Shown one piece after another: positions 1 through 7,775 of a stretch of DNA of 45,979 bases. Position numbers and translations under genes: made by a program. This stretch comes from Treponema sp. Its GTDB lineage: Bacteria; Spirochaetota; Spirochaetia; Treponematales; Treponemataceae. Under the pieces are notes generated by a model that did no database searches, had not been told where the DNA came from, and was given only the letters and a program-made list of their open reading frames with translations. The stretch is taken from contig JAILON010000071.1 in the NCBI GenBank assembly GCA_024690865.1, positions 1 to 45,979 of the forward strand, in the 5' to 3' direction. Position 1 is the stretch's first letter, and each line of letters starts with the position of its first letter.

Positions 1-545
1 GGAGCGGAGCCCGTGCCATCGAGCGCGGGGGGAACCGGGAGGTTTCGCAGGACGGTTCCTGACGTGCCCCTGCGGCGCGGGCGGGGACAAGCCCAGACGG
101 GGCGGGATTCCCCTCCCACACGTCCCGCCGGGGGCAATGGAAAGACCAAGTGGCCGCGGGCGGTACCTCTCCTGCGGGCGGGTTCGATTCCCGCTCTTCC
201 CAAGCTTATCCTGTCCGGCTCCGTTGGAGAAAGGCAGGGCAGCATCAGGCCCGGATGCACAGACCGGGCCGAATGGAAATATTTTGGGAATGTCTTGGTT
301 CCTGAGGTATTTTTCCATCATGCACGCTTCGCCCGGCAGCCGTGCCGGGGGCGCACTTGACCGCCCTGGAAGTCTTTTTGCCTCCAGGTAACAGCTTCAT
401 GAATTCTCCATATAGATGGGGCGGCAAGCGAAGGGCGCGACCAAACACGGCACACTGACGGCTTCCGTTCCTACTGTCCGGGCGGGGGCGTGGCAACAGG
501 TATTTTCGCTTTTTCTGATTTGCCTCCGAGAGAGCGATTATATAT
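1..545. other. Left-edge non-coding stretch
   Basis: No open frame here has a good ribosome site together with the codon pattern of neighbouring genes. The first 200 bases are rich in stable stems: GGAACCG/CGGTTCC at 31-37 and 53-59; GACGTG/CACGTC at 61-66 and 119-124 enclosing GGGC/GCCC (79-82, 91-94) and GGGG/CCCC (99-102, 110-113); then a T-arm-like hairpin at 178-194. The layout suggests eroded or phage-type tRNA-like elements. From 203 to 545 I see no gene, only a CCTGGA/TCCAGG hairpin around 365-390. Confidence 0.4.
139..202 (+). tRNA. tRNA-like element, degenerate
   Basis: A textbook T-arm (GCGGG-TTCGATT-CCCGC, 178-194) is followed by TCTTCCC and a discriminator A. That 3' strand pairs with GGAAAGA at 139-145 with a single mismatch, as an acceptor stem would. 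At only about 64 nt, without a clear D-arm or a seven-base anticodon loop, it is either a decayed tRNA or a tRNA-like phage RNA. A covariance-model scan would decide. Confidence 0.3.
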
Positions 546-590
546 GGCGGCTGACCAGTAGGACAGACTGGGAGGCCGCCTTTCTTTTTT
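546..590 (+). terminator. Intrinsic terminator
   Basis: GGCGGC near 546 pairs with GCCGCC just before a run of T residues ending at 590. It sits directly upstream of the first clear gene and ends transcription from the structured region to its left. Confidence 0.55.
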
Positions 591-600
591 GGAGGAAGAG

Positions 601-846
601 ATGGAAGAAGAGAAGAAGGAATTTGCGGAGGTCCGCATCATCCTGGACAAGAACGGCAGGCTGGAGCTGGCGATGAAGGGCAGCGGGCTTTCCATTCCTG
701 CATCATGGATATATATCAATGACGCGGCTATCAGAAAGATTGCCGGAGCCATAGGCGAGGACCCCGCCGTGGTCGAAAAAAAGTTCCATAAGGCGATGAA
801 GAAAGCCCTGCTGCACGAGGCGCAGCACGAGGCGGAAGAGGAGTAG
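601..846 (+). CDS. Small phage protein of unknown function
   Basis: The ATG at 601 was chosen because GGAGG lies 5-10 bases upstream; an in-frame TTG at 589 overlaps that site and is unlikely. The 81-residue product is very acidic at both ends (E-rich N-terminus and a C-terminus of mixed E/H/A), with a predicted helical second half (residues about 45-81). No known domain is recognised. It heads a tightly packed plus-strand early block, with only 3 bases to the next gene. Confidence 0.7.
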   Translation: MEEEKKEFAEVRIILDKNGRLELAMKGSGLSIPASWIYINDAAIRKIAGAIGEDPAVVEKKFHKAMKKALLHEAQHEAEEE

Positions 847-849
847 CAC

Positions 850-1128
850 ATGGAGCAGAAGCTGTTCGACAAGCGCTTCGTCCATTTCATGTGGGACGAG
901 CAGCTGAGGGGCAGGCGGTGCTTCTACGCGGACAACATCGGGCTGCTGATATACCGGGTGGAGAGCCGCGACGAGGAGCACCGTGCCGTGGTGGAGGAGG
1001 GGCAGTCCGAGGACCTTCCCTTCCTCCTGAAGGGCGAGGGCTACCACGCCTTCGCGAGGTTCGCCTACTACGACCCCCGCTACGACGAGCGGGTCGCGCT
1101 GATTGACGCGCGGGAGGGACAGGAATGA
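850..1128 (+). CDS. Small phage protein of unknown function
   Basis: The 92-residue product has mixed charge and is rich in aromatic residues and arginine, with no signal peptide or membrane segment. Codon use (GC-rich third positions, frequent CTT and ATA) matches the surrounding genes, supporting it as real. Its stop overlaps the next start as ATGA at 1125-1128, indicating translational coupling. Function is unknown. Confidence 0.7.
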   Translation: MEQKLFDKRFVHFMWDEQLRGRRCFYADNIGLLIYRVESRDEEHRAVVEEGQSEDLPFLLKGEGYHAFARFAYYDPRYDERVALIDAREGQE

Positions 1129-1406
1129 AGAACAAGATGGCGGATTTGCACAACGCCCTCTTCATGGAGCTGGAGACCCTTCAGGACGAGGACAGCTTCA
1201 GGGGCGAGGACGGCAAGATTGACCAGGCGAAGGTGGAGCTTGCCATAAAGCGGGCGGACGCGGTGAGCGGGGTCGCGGGGAAAATCATGGAGCTCCAGCG
1301 GCTCCAGCTGGACGCGGTGAAGACGGCGTTCGACCACGGGATTGCCGTGAGGATGCCGGAGACGCTCGGAATCGAGGACGCGCGGCCTGTCGGCGGGAAG
1401 CCGTGA
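1125..1406 (+). CDS. Small phage protein, possibly cut short by an in-frame TGA
   Basis: The 93-residue product is mostly helical (E/K/A-rich) without a recognised domain. The start overlaps the previous stop (ATGA). After the TGA at 1404-1406 the same frame stays open to about 1671 and keeps the codon style of genuine genes here up to about 1540, where the next gene starts. No start codon lies just after the stop. The annotated gene may therefore be the 5' part of a longer ancestral gene of about 138 codons, now truncated, or a readthrough product. Confidence 0.6.
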   Translation: MKNKMADLHNALFMELETLQDEDSFRGEDGKIDQAKVELAIKRADAVSGVAGKIMELQRLQLDAVKTAFDHGIAVRMPETLGIEDARPVGGKP

Positions 1407-1539
1407 AGGGAGCCGGACTGCTCCTCCCCGCTGCCGCCGAAGCTTGCGGCGATACGGGAGAAGTACAGGCACGGCATACCGCCGGGGGCCATAGAGGACG
1501 TGGCGGGAAAGCTCGCCGTGATGATGACGGAGGTGACCT

Positions 1540-2355
1540 GTGACGAAGACAAGGGACTGGAAGCGGAAATACAAGGTCCGCAAGGACATCAAGTGGACGG
1601 AGGAAATCTCGGAGTGGATCCGCGCCCTCTGCCCGCTCAGGGAGCACGGCTACCAGAACCGGCAGGAGCTCCTTGACGACCTGAACAAGGCGTTCGGCAC
1701 GTCGTTCAGCGTGAGGGCCCTCTGCACGCACTGCTACGAGAGCGGCATCCAGCTGGGGCTGGCCAAGAGCGAGTCCGGCATCGTGCGGGGCGAGAGGCAC
1801 TGGCGGCACAGGCCCGTCGGCAGCCTCCAGACCAAGAAAGGCTACGTCCGCATCAAGGTGGCGGAGCCCAACGAGTGGATGCAGTACCAGCGGTACGTAT
1901 GGGAGCAGGCGCACCCGGGCGAGAGCGCGGCGGGGATGACGGTCATCTTCATGGACGGCGACAACAGGAACTTCGACCCGTCCAACCTGGAGCGGGTCAC
2001 GCGGGGCGAGCTGTCCGTGATGGCGGAGCTGGGGCACACGGCGGACATGACCCGCGGGGAGCGTGAGGCCGTCCTGCTCAGGGCGCGGATTGCGATCGCC
2101 ATGACGAGGCTCGCCGGTAAGAAAAAGGCCGTGTCCATAAAGCACAAGGCGGCCTACGAGCGGGTGAAGGACAGCCCGGAGCACAAGGAAAAAGCCCGGG
2201 CTGCTTGGGAGCGGCGGTACGCGGCGATAAAGGCAGACCCCGCCCGCTACGCGGAGATGCTTGCGAAGCAGCGGGCGTACCGTGCCGCCAACAGGGAGCG
2301 GTGCAACGCCTGGGCGCGGGAGTACCACCGGCGGAAGAGGAAGGAGGGGAAATGA
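1540..2355 (+). CDS. HNH endonuclease
   Basis: The 271-residue product has an HNH_3-like core: the segment at residues 137-152 reads F-M-D-G-D-N-R-N-F-D-P-S-N-L, the typical second and third elements of phage and homing HNH nucleases. The N-terminal third resembles a helix-turn-helix DNA-binding region. The C-terminal 100 residues are a basic helical tail with repeated aromatic/arginine spacing, as in DNA-binding tails of such enzymes. The GTG start at 1540 follows GGAGG at 1529-1533. It may be a free-standing mobile nuclease gene or assist packaging. The first catalytic histidine is not certain by eye. Confidence 0.7.
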   Translation: MTKTRDWKRKYKVRKDIKWTEEISEWIRALCPLREHGYQNRQELLDDLNKAFGTSFSVRALCTHCYESGIQLGLAKSESGIVRGERHWRHRPVGSLQTKKGYVRIKVAEPNEWMQYQRYVWEQAHPGESAAGMTVIFMDGDNRNFDPSNLERVTRGELSVMAELGHTADMTRGEREAVLLRARIAIAMTRLAGKKKAVSIKHKAAYERVKDSPEHKEKARAAWERRYAAIKADPARYAEMLAKQRAYRAANRERCNAWAREYHRRKRKEGK

Positions 2356-2555
2356 TGGCGATGAGCGCTGACGATTTTGACAGGGACCGGTGCCTTGCCA
2401 TGATAGCCGCTGCCGGGAGCGAGGGAATCACGCAGGCACGGCTTGCCCGCAGGACGGGGAGGCTTGGATGTGAGATTGCCCGTCTGGTGGGTGACTGCCA
2501 CCGGGTGACTGAGCAATACATATTGGGTCGGGGCATAACCTACTACTGGCGCTGA
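2352..2555 (+). CDS. Small winged-helix/HTH-like protein
   Basis: The ATG at 2352 overlaps the previous stop (ATGA) and has AAGGAGGGG just upstream; in-frame ATGs at 2355 and 2361 are alternatives. The 67-residue protein has a helix-turn-helix pattern (residues about 20-50: alternating helices around GITQARLARRTG) and then a short beta-like end, as in small winged-helix regulators. A DNA-binding role in early regulation or replication is an inference. Confidence 0.65.
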   Translation: MMAMSADDFDRDRCLAMIAAAGSEGITQARLARRTGRLGCEIARLVGDCHRVTEQYILGRGITYYWR

Positions 2556-2573
2556 CCCATGGAGGATTAGAGA

Positions 2574-2924
2574 ATGAGGGAGATAACCCTTGGGACGCTC
2601 CAGAACGGGATAGTGACCGACCTGTTCGACGAGGAGCTGCGGAAGGTCATGGACAACATCGCGGACGAGAACACGGTTCCGGACGCGACGCGCAAGATAA
2701 AGATCGTGCTTGCCATAAAGCCGGACAAGACGCGCTCCATCGCCACGACGAAGGTCACGGTGACGAGCGAGCTCCCGGCGGTGCGCCCGATGGACGGCAT
2801 GTGCTTCCTCGCCCACGGAGAGGGCGGGCGGCTGACCGCCTGCGAGGACGACTACCGGCAGAAGGAGCTGGAGGACGGCGAGGGCAACACGATATACCAG
2901 CTGCCGAGGGCAAAGGAGAACTAG
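2574..2924 (+). CDS. Phage protein of the 'replication terminator protein' type
   Basis: The 116-residue product matches the pattern, from memory, of a short phage family annotated as replication terminator protein in Firmicutes phages: an amphipathic N-terminus, a V-M-D-N-I-A-D-x-N-T motif near residue 25, then R-K-I-K-I-V-L and a strand-rich middle. The usual genomic neighbour is a DUF2303-type gene, as found here immediately downstream. That name is inherited and the true function is unsettled. Confidence 0.6.
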   Translation: MREITLGTLQNGIVTDLFDEELRKVMDNIADENTVPDATRKIKIVLAIKPDKTRSIATTKVTVTSELPAVRPMDGMCFLAHGEGGRLTACEDDYRQKELEDGEGNTIYQLPRAKEN

Positions 2925-2925
2925 C

Positions 2926-3660
2926 ATGGACACAGGAAAGGATTTCGTCGAGAAAATCGAGGAGCTCGTCAACGCCGCGAGGACGGTGAAGGTCGGCGGG
3001 CTGGAGTACAGCGCGGCATCGCTCCGCCCCGTCCTGAACGAGCCGGAGGCCGCCGGGCTTGAGGTGTTCTCTCTGGACTCGCTCTGCGAGTTCTACAACA
3101 AGGGGCTCGCGGATGAGCCGAAGGAGGAGCTTTCCGCCGTCGTGACGGGCCCTGCGTGCGTCAGCCTGATGGGCGGGCTTGCGGGGATGCTCCGGAAACG
3201 GTCCTGCTTCGTCAAGGCGACCATCGGCGGCGTGAAGGAATTCAGCTTCGGGCGTTTCCTTGACCAGGAGAGCTTCGCCATAGAATTCCGCTCCCTCATG
3301 CAGCCGAAGGACGGCGACGACTCCGCCTACGTGCTCTCGTACACGGGCAGGCTCCGTGGCGGCACGACCGTCACCACCGAGGACGACGGCATCACCCAGA
3401 CGGGCACGGTCTCGCGGGGCGTTTCCGGAAAGCTCCTTGACAAGGAGACCGTGAAGCCCATCGTGCGGCTGTCGCCCTACAGGACATTCCGCGAGCTGGA
3501 GCAGCCGGAGAGCGAGTTCCTGTTCCGCGTGAAGCTGGACGGGGATGGCGGCCCCAAGGCGGCCCTCTTCGAGGCTGACGGCGGGGCGTGGCGGCTTGAG
3601 GCGATGAGGCGCATCAAGGAATACATAGCCGGGAAATGTCCCGGCCTCACGGTCCTGTAA
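2926..3660 (+). CDS. DUF2303 (YfdQ)-like phage protein
   Basis: The 244-residue soluble protein has the family's general layout: an N-terminal substrate/ligand-like strand region, a central variable part, and a conserved stretch around residues 185-205 reading S-P-Y-R-T-F-R-E-L-E-Q-P-E-S-E-F. Members are found beside recombination and SSB genes in many temperate phages but have no proven activity. Only one base separates it from the previous gene and an SSB-like gene follows, so a role in DNA replication or recombination is likely. Confidence 0.65.
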   Translation: MDTGKDFVEKIEELVNAARTVKVGGLEYSAASLRPVLNEPEAAGLEVFSLDSLCEFYNKGLADEPKEELSAVVTGPACVSLMGGLAGMLRKRSCFVKATIGGVKEFSFGRFLDQESFAIEFRSLMQPKDGDDSAYVLSYTGRLRGGTTVTTEDDGITQTGTVSRGVSGKLLDKETVKPIVRLSPYRTFRELEQPESEFLFRVKLDGDGGPKAALFEADGGAWRLEAMRRIKEYIAGKCPGLTVL

Positions 3661-3670
3661 GGAGGGCATC

Positions 3671-4156
3671 ATGGGATTCGGAAACGGATATGTGCCCAGG
3701 GAGAGCGAGAAGCTGCCCCCGGGCGAGTATGAGGCACGCATCCTTGGGGCGAGGCCGGAGCAGACCAAGAACGGCACTCCCTACCTTGCCGTGTACGTGC
3801 AGGTGAAGGGGCATCCGCACTGCCGCCCCAACAGCATGACCTTCTACGACCGCCCCTATGTGGGCGAGAAGGAGCAGGTGCGCTGGGACGAGAAGATGAC
3901 GGAGTTCCTTGATGCCTTCCACATGCCGAGGGACACGCCGCTCGGCGGCCCCTACGAAAGCTGGAAGGGGGCGACGGGCTGGGTGAGGTGCGTCCCCCAG
4001 AAGTCCGCCCCGGAATACTCCAACCTGTACCCGCTCAAGAAGGCGGCGCAGGGGCAGGGCATGCCGCCCGCACCGGCACAGCAGGGCGGCTACATGCCTC
4101 CGCCTCCCCAGCAGGGGCAGGGCGGGGACGCGTTCCCCGAGGACGTGCCCTTCTAG
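3671..4156 (+). CDS. Single-stranded DNA-binding-like protein
   Basis: The 161-residue product has a strand-rich N-terminal domain (residues 15-110), a flexible G/P/Q/M-rich linker (about 128-150) and a C-terminal tip ending E-D-V-P-F. This is the layout of bacterial and phage SSB proteins, whose acidic tip with terminal Pro-Phe recruits replication and repair partners. It would coat single-stranded phage DNA in the cytoplasm. The OB domain is divergent (DUF669-like families share this layout). GGAGG lies just upstream of ATG 3671. Confidence 0.7.
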   Translation: MGFGNGYVPRESEKLPPGEYEARILGARPEQTKNGTPYLAVYVQVKGHPHCRPNSMTFYDRPYVGEKEQVRWDEKMTEFLDAFHMPRDTPLGGPYESWKGATGWVRCVPQKSAPEYSNLYPLKKAAQGQGMPPAPAQQGGYMPPPPQQGQGGDAFPEDVPF

Positions 4157-4174
4157 GGCGGGGAGGAAAAGGCG

Positions 4175-4561
4175 ATGGGATGCAGCGTTGACGATGTGAC
4201 CCCCGCGTTCCTGACGCGGGACCAGGTGGCGAAGCTTTTGGGCGTGGGGAAGCACACCATAGACAGGAGTTCCCTTCCCCGCACCAAGCTGAGCGAGAAC
4301 GGGCGGGTGCTGTTCCGCAAGTCGGACGTCATGGCATACATGAGGCAGAACATGATCGGGCAGGCGTTCCCGGACGAGCCGGAGCAGTCCGCCCCGAAAA
4401 CTCCGGGCGAGGCCGTTTCCATCTATGCCCCATCCGAGAAGCTTGCGGCGGGGCTCATGTTCGGCAGCATCGTGACGGAAGTCTTCTACCACAACGGGAA
4501 GATTACCAAGGTCACCCGCCAGCGGAGGGAGAACTACCTTGAAAGGGAGGACGGGCAGTGA
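4175..4561 (+). CDS. MerR/excisionase-like helix-turn-helix protein
   Basis: Residues 9-55 show a winged HTH of the excisionase/MerR sort: F-L-T-R-D-Q-V-A-K-L-L-G-V followed by a recognition helix and R-V-L-F-R-K-S-D-V, the usual wing of helix_turn_helix_17 domains. The rest of the 128-residue protein is unassigned. The start at 4175 follows GGGGAGGA. Its place between SSB-like and nuclease genes suggests regulation of, or DNA binding in, the replication block rather than excision. Confidence 0.7.
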   Translation: MGCSVDDVTPAFLTRDQVAKLLGVGKHTIDRSSLPRTKLSENGRVLFRKSDVMAYMRQNMIGQAFPDEPEQSAPKTPGEAVSIYAPSEKLAAGLMFGSIVTEVFYHNGKITKVTRQRRENYLEREDGQ

Positions 4562-4779
4562 GCGTTGCGGGGCTTATGTCGCACGAGGAATACGTGCTTG
4601 TGGAGATGGTGCGGACGGCGAATGCCCGGCTTCTGGAGCTGGGATGCCCCGCAAACCAGCTGGCGGTCGCCCGTCCCCGTCCGAACAGGGGCAGCGACTG
4701 GAACATGTGGGCGAACGTGCGGGAGGGTGCGCTGCTTAAGCTTGCCCGGCTCCGTGACGTTCCGCTGGGGGCGGTATGA
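4558..4779 (+). CDS. Small phage protein of unknown function
   Basis: The GTG start overlaps the stop of the previous gene (GTGA, 4558-4561) and the stop overlaps the next start (ATGA), so the gene is held in a coupled chain. The 73-residue protein is mainly helical, without a recognised domain. Confidence 0.65.
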   Translation: MSVAGLMSHEEYVLVEMVRTANARLLELGCPANQLAVARPRPNRGSDWNMWANVREGALLKLARLRDVPLGAV

Positions 4780-5108
4780 GCATGAGCAAGTACCGCAACC
4801 GCCGTGTCACCGTGGACGGGATTGCCTTCGACAGCATGGGCGAGGCGGCCTACTGGAACCAGCTTTGCCTTATGGAACGGTCCGGGCTCATTGCGGGGCT
4901 TGAGCGGCAGGTTCCGTTCGTCCTTGTGGAGGGAGAGGTAGGGCCGGACGGCAGGAAGCTCCGCCCCGTAAAGTATGTGGCGGACTTCGTGTATGTGGAC
5001 CCGGACGGCAGGCACGTCGTTGACTTCAAGGGCGTGAAGACTGCGGTCTACAGGCTCAAGAAGCGCCTGATGTGGCACGTGCACGGGATTGAGATAGAGG
5101 AAGTTTAG
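4776..5108 (+). CDS. DUF1064-type nuclease
   Basis: The 110-residue protein has the hallmarks of the PD-(D/E)XK-like DUF1064 family of phage nucleases: N-terminal S-M-G-E-A-A-Y-W near residues 18-25 (the acidic residue of motif I), then Y-V-A-D-F-V-Y around 70, and H-V-V-D-F-K-G-V-K around 83-91, the D-x-K catalytic core. Such proteins are proposed Holliday-junction or branched-DNA nucleases. The neighbours support a replication/recombination role. Activity has not been shown here. Confidence 0.72.
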   Translation: MSMSKYRNRRVTVDGIAFDSMGEAAYWNQLCLMERSGLIAGLERQVPFVLVEGEVGPDGRKLRPVKYVADFVYVDPDGRHVVDFKGVKTAVYRLKKRLMWHVHGIEIEEV

Positions 5109-5118
5109 GAGGGGACGG

Positions 5119-6117
5119 ATGGCCAGCATTTCAAAGCTTGCGTATTACAGGAGCTATCTTGACAACGCCGACATTCTGGAGCCCGCCCAGTTCGGGCGGC
5201 TGATGAAGGCAATCGGCGACTACGGATTCAAGGGCATCGAGCCGGACCTCTCGGACGACAAGATGCTCCTGCTGGCATGGGTGAACATCCGCCCGAGCCT
5301 TGAGGTCGATATGGCCAACAAGGATTCCGGGGCCCGTGGAGGGAGGGGCAGGAAGCCGGAACAGCCGTCCCCTGTCCCAACCCTTGCCCGTGAGGCTTCG
5401 GAGGATGCCCCGGAAACTTCCTCGCAGGAACAGGAGTATGACTTTGATTTCATTGAAAACAACCAATCGTTAGTTTTGGAAACGGGGGTTTCTGAAAGTC
5501 CAAAGGGGGGTTTTAAACTAACGAAAAGCGATGTTGATGATGATGTTGATGTAGATGAGGATGTAGAAGGAGATGTTGATGTTCCGCCATCCGGCCCGAC
5601 GCCGCCCGGACAGCCCGTGCCCGTGACCGTTGCATCCGTAGGCAACTTCCTCTGGGACCATGGCCTTGCCCTGGACAACGACGGCATGAAGCGGCTGACC
5701 ACATCCCTTGCATCCCGGCTCCTTGGCATGGACTACCTGGACTATGCCTTTGACTACCTGTCCAAGAAGCCTTACGGGGCACCGGGCGGGGGGAAGCGCA
5801 GCTGGCAGTCGATGAGCGAGGCCGAGCGCAACAACCTTTTCTTCAAGGCCGTAACCACATGGACTGACATGGAGCAGGGTTACAGCGATTCGCTGAAAAA
5901 AAAGCAGGCTTGCGGGGCTTCTTCTTCGGATCCCCCGCCGCTCAGTGCTCCGACCTGCCATTTCTGCGGGGGGAAGCTGCAGGTAGGCGGCGGGCTGCTT
6001 GCGTGCAGGAAGTGCGGGGGCTACGTCATCCACGACGCCAGCGGCTGGAGGCTTGAACCGTTTCCCGATGTGTCGCTGTCGCAGGGATTTCGCGACAGCA
6101 TGAGGAAAGGGGCGTAG
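5119..6117 (+). CDS. Replication organizer-like protein with C-terminal zinc ribbon
   Basis: The N-terminal 70 residues (starting M-A-S-I-S-K-L-A-Y-Y-R-S) resemble DUF6291-type proteins that occupy the replisome-organizer slot in many phages. A low-complexity D/V linker follows (residues about 135-155), encoded by an AT-richer GAT/GTT-repeat stretch at 5520-5585. The C-terminal part (about 175-260) is a helical domain, and C280/C283 with C296/C299 form a four-cysteine zinc ribbon. It probably binds origin DNA and loads host helicase; this is inferred from position and layout. Confidence 0.6.
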   Translation: MASISKLAYYRSYLDNADILEPAQFGRLMKAIGDYGFKGIEPDLSDDKMLLLAWVNIRPSLEVDMANKDSGARGGRGRKPEQPSPVPTLAREASEDAPETSSQEQEYDFDFIENNQSLVLETGVSESPKGGFKLTKSDVDDDVDVDEDVEGDVDVPPSGPTPPGQPVPVTVASVGNFLWDHGLALDNDGMKRLTTSLASRLLGMDYLDYAFDYLSKKPYGAPGGGKRSWQSMSEAERNNLFFKAVTTWTDMEQGYSDSLKKKQACGASSSDPPPLSAPTCHFCGGKLQVGGGLLACRKCGGYVIHDASGWRLEPFPDVSLSQGFRDSMRKGA

Positions 6118-6120
6118 CCG

Positions 6121-6636
6121 GTGGGAAGCCGCGTCCGGGGGGCAGACCAGCCGGAGCTAGAGCTTTTCCCCCGTGCGAGGCTTCCCCGGTTTGACAATCC
6201 TGCCACGGACAACGAGCGGCTTCTGACCTACCAGGCACGCTGGCTTGAGGACGGGGACGAGGGTGCGCGGTCTTCCTTGTGGGAGCTTGCGCTCGTAGTG
6301 GCCGCACGATGTGCGAGGGGGGAGTATTTCAAGCGCAGGGTGAGGCATGGCGAGGAGGACGTGGAGGACTGCGCGATGGAGGCGGTACTGTACGTGATGG
6401 GCAGGTATGCCAGCCCGGCGACGATGGTGAGGGCGAAGGGCGGGAAGCCTGCGAGGTTCCGGGACGTGTACGGCTGGAACTACTGCGTGATGAAGGATTA
6501 CGTGTCGGTCATAGCGCACGGCGTGAGGCACGCGATGGATTACAGGACCAAGGCCGACGGCCTTGTGGATTTTATACCCGGCGAGGAGCTGGAGCTGATT
6601 GCGGGAGGACAGCGTGAAGACTACGGTGTGCCATAA
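6121..6636 (+). CDS. Phage protein resembling sigma factor region 2
   Basis: The 171-residue product starts with GTG four bases after the previous stop. Its middle (residues about 55-135) has a helical pattern like sigma-70 region 2: a hydrophobic helix, D-V-E-D-C-A-M-E-A-V, then an aromatic-rich segment (Y-G-W-N-Y). It could be a late-gene regulator, which would suit its position just before the packaging genes. Similarity is by eye only; it could instead be an unrelated helical protein. Confidence 0.5.
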   Translation: MGSRVRGADQPELELFPRARLPRFDNPATDNERLLTYQARWLEDGDEGARSSLWELALVVAARCARGEYFKRRVRHGEEDVEDCAMEAVLYVMGRYASPATMVRAKGGKPARFRDVYGWNYCVMKDYVSVIAHGVRHAMDYRTKADGLVDFIPGEELELIAGGQREDYGVP

Positions 6637-7063
6637 GGGCGGCTGCTATGCCACGGCATTGCCCGGACTCCATTTCTGCGAGGCGCACAAGGAGCTTGAG
6701 GCGACGTGGGGAAAGCGTCCCGCCCCCAAGAGGGGGAAGAGCACGGCGTGGCACCACCTGTATGCGAGCGCAAGGTGGAAGAGGGAAAGCAGGGCGTTCC
6801 TTGAGGAATACCCAGACTGCGTTCTGTGCGGTCAGCCTGCGAAGGTCGTGGATCACATCACGCCGCACAGGGGCGACGAGGCTTTGTTCTGGGACAGGGG
6901 CAACTGGCAGCCGCTTTGCTGGAAGCATCACAGCGCGAAGACGCTGGCGGAAAACGATTTTTTCCGCGAAGGGGGTAGGGGGGTGAAAAATATTTCACAG
7001 CCCGCCGATGACCAACGCGCGCCGTCTTTTGTGCGCACATGCAAAAAAACGGGGAGGGGGTAG
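6614..7063 (+). CDS. HNH endonuclease next to terminase
   Basis: The GTG at 6614 is preferred over an in-frame TTG at 6599 because GGGAGGA ends six bases upstream. The 149-residue protein carries C69-x-x-C72, D80-H81 and C102-W-K-H105-H106, the classic HNH fold with a structural zinc site. In cos-type phages an HNH protein encoded beside the terminase takes part in cos cleavage during packaging, and this gene directly precedes the small terminase gene. Overlap with the previous gene is 23 bases. Confidence 0.82.
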   Translation: MKTTVCHKGGCYATALPGLHFCEAHKELEATWGKRPAPKRGKSTAWHHLYASARWKRESRAFLEEYPDCVLCGQPAKVVDHITPHRGDEALFWDRGNWQPLCWKHHSAKTLAENDFFREGGRGVKNISQPADDQRAPSFVRTCKKTGRG

Positions 7064-7065
7064 CC

Positions 7066-7539
7066 GTGGGCAGACCGCCGAAGACAGTCGAGCAGCACAA
7101 GCAGGACGGCACCTACCAGCCCTGCCGCCACGCAGACCGGGGGGTGAGCCTAGAGCCCCTTCCCGGCGTTGACTGCCCTTCCAGCATTACCGGCGAGGCG
7201 CGGGAGCTGTGGGACTCGCTCGTCCCCGCCCTCTGCAAGGCGCGGATGGTGACCCCCGCGACCCTCCCCACGCTGGAGCACGCCTTTTTCTGGTGGCAGA
7301 AGGCGCGGGAGTGCCGGAAGCTCGTGGAGGACGCGGGAGGCGTGGCCAAGTACCTGCTGACCCTCGGCCCGAACTCCAAGAACGCCCTTGACCTTGCGCT
7401 CAAGTACGAGCAGGAGTACCAGAAGATCATGGGGCAGTTCGGGGACACGCCCGTGAACGCCGCCCGCGTCAGGGGCAACGTGTCCGAGAAGAAGCCGGAC
7501 GGCACCGACGCGATCCTGCGCATCGTGGGGAACGGCTGA
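7066..7539 (+). CDS. Terminase small subunit, P27 family
   Basis: The 157-residue protein begins V-G-R-P-P-K-T, the usual phage_terS P27 opening, and has an aromatic central region (A-F-F-W-W-Q-K-A) followed by a helical end. It recognises the packaging site and feeds DNA to the large subunit. The GTG start at 7066 is preceded by GGGAGGGGG; an upstream ATG at 7039 lacks a site. The stop overlaps the next gene by one base. Confidence 0.78.
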   Translation: MGRPPKTVEQHKQDGTYQPCRHADRGVSLEPLPGVDCPSSITGEARELWDSLVPALCKARMVTPATLPTLEHAFFWWQKARECRKLVEDAGGVAKYLLTLGPNSKNALDLALKYEQEYQKIMGQFGDTPVNAARVRGNVSEKKPDGTDAILRIVGNG

Positions 7540-7775
7540 TGCTGCGCTGGAGGAGCATACGGGACGACCCGCCGCCGGAGGGCGAGCGGGTCTGGGTGAC
7601 CAACGGGCGGGCGTTCTGCCTCGCCACCCGCATGATGATCGGGCGGGGTAAGAAGAAGGAGAGCCAGTGGAACTTCGGCACGTATCTCATGCACGATGCC
7701 GACCGCTGGTGCGGGAGAAAGGAGTTCGAGGAGGCCGTCGGTGGCGGTGGACTACAGCTACAACCAGTACGCTGA
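7539..7775 (+). CDS. Small phage protein (DUF551-like)
   Basis: The 78-residue product has an opening pattern W-R-S-I-R-D-D-P-P-P-E-G-E-R-V-W-V-T like short DUF551-type phage proteins (a W...D..P..G..V.V.. signature). It begins at the last base of the small terminase gene and runs 35 bases into the large terminase gene. Function is unknown. Confidence 0.55.
   Translation: MLRWRSIRDDPPPEGERVWVTNGRAFCLATRMMIGRGKKKESQWNFGTYLMHDADRWCGRKEFEEAVGGGGLQLQPVR

Noticed and set aside
245-496. Reverse-strand ORF in the left non-coding region
   Set aside because: An internal ATG has a fair ribosome site, but the product is basic/proline low-complexity and its codon pattern does not match neighbouring genes.
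1285-2328. Long reverse-strand ORF opposite the HNH gene, and similar long reverse ORFs at 7687-8889, 24877-26472, 27800-28978, 29594-30856 and 30920-31843
   Set aside because: They mirror GC-rich genes with clear domains on the plus strand and have no ribosome sites or recognisable domains.
5520-5585. GAT/GTT-rich repeat as iterons or a replication origin
   Set aside because: The repeat is in frame and simply encodes an Asp/Val linker; no iteron spacing or flanking AT box pattern was seen, although an origin inside the gene cannot be excluded.
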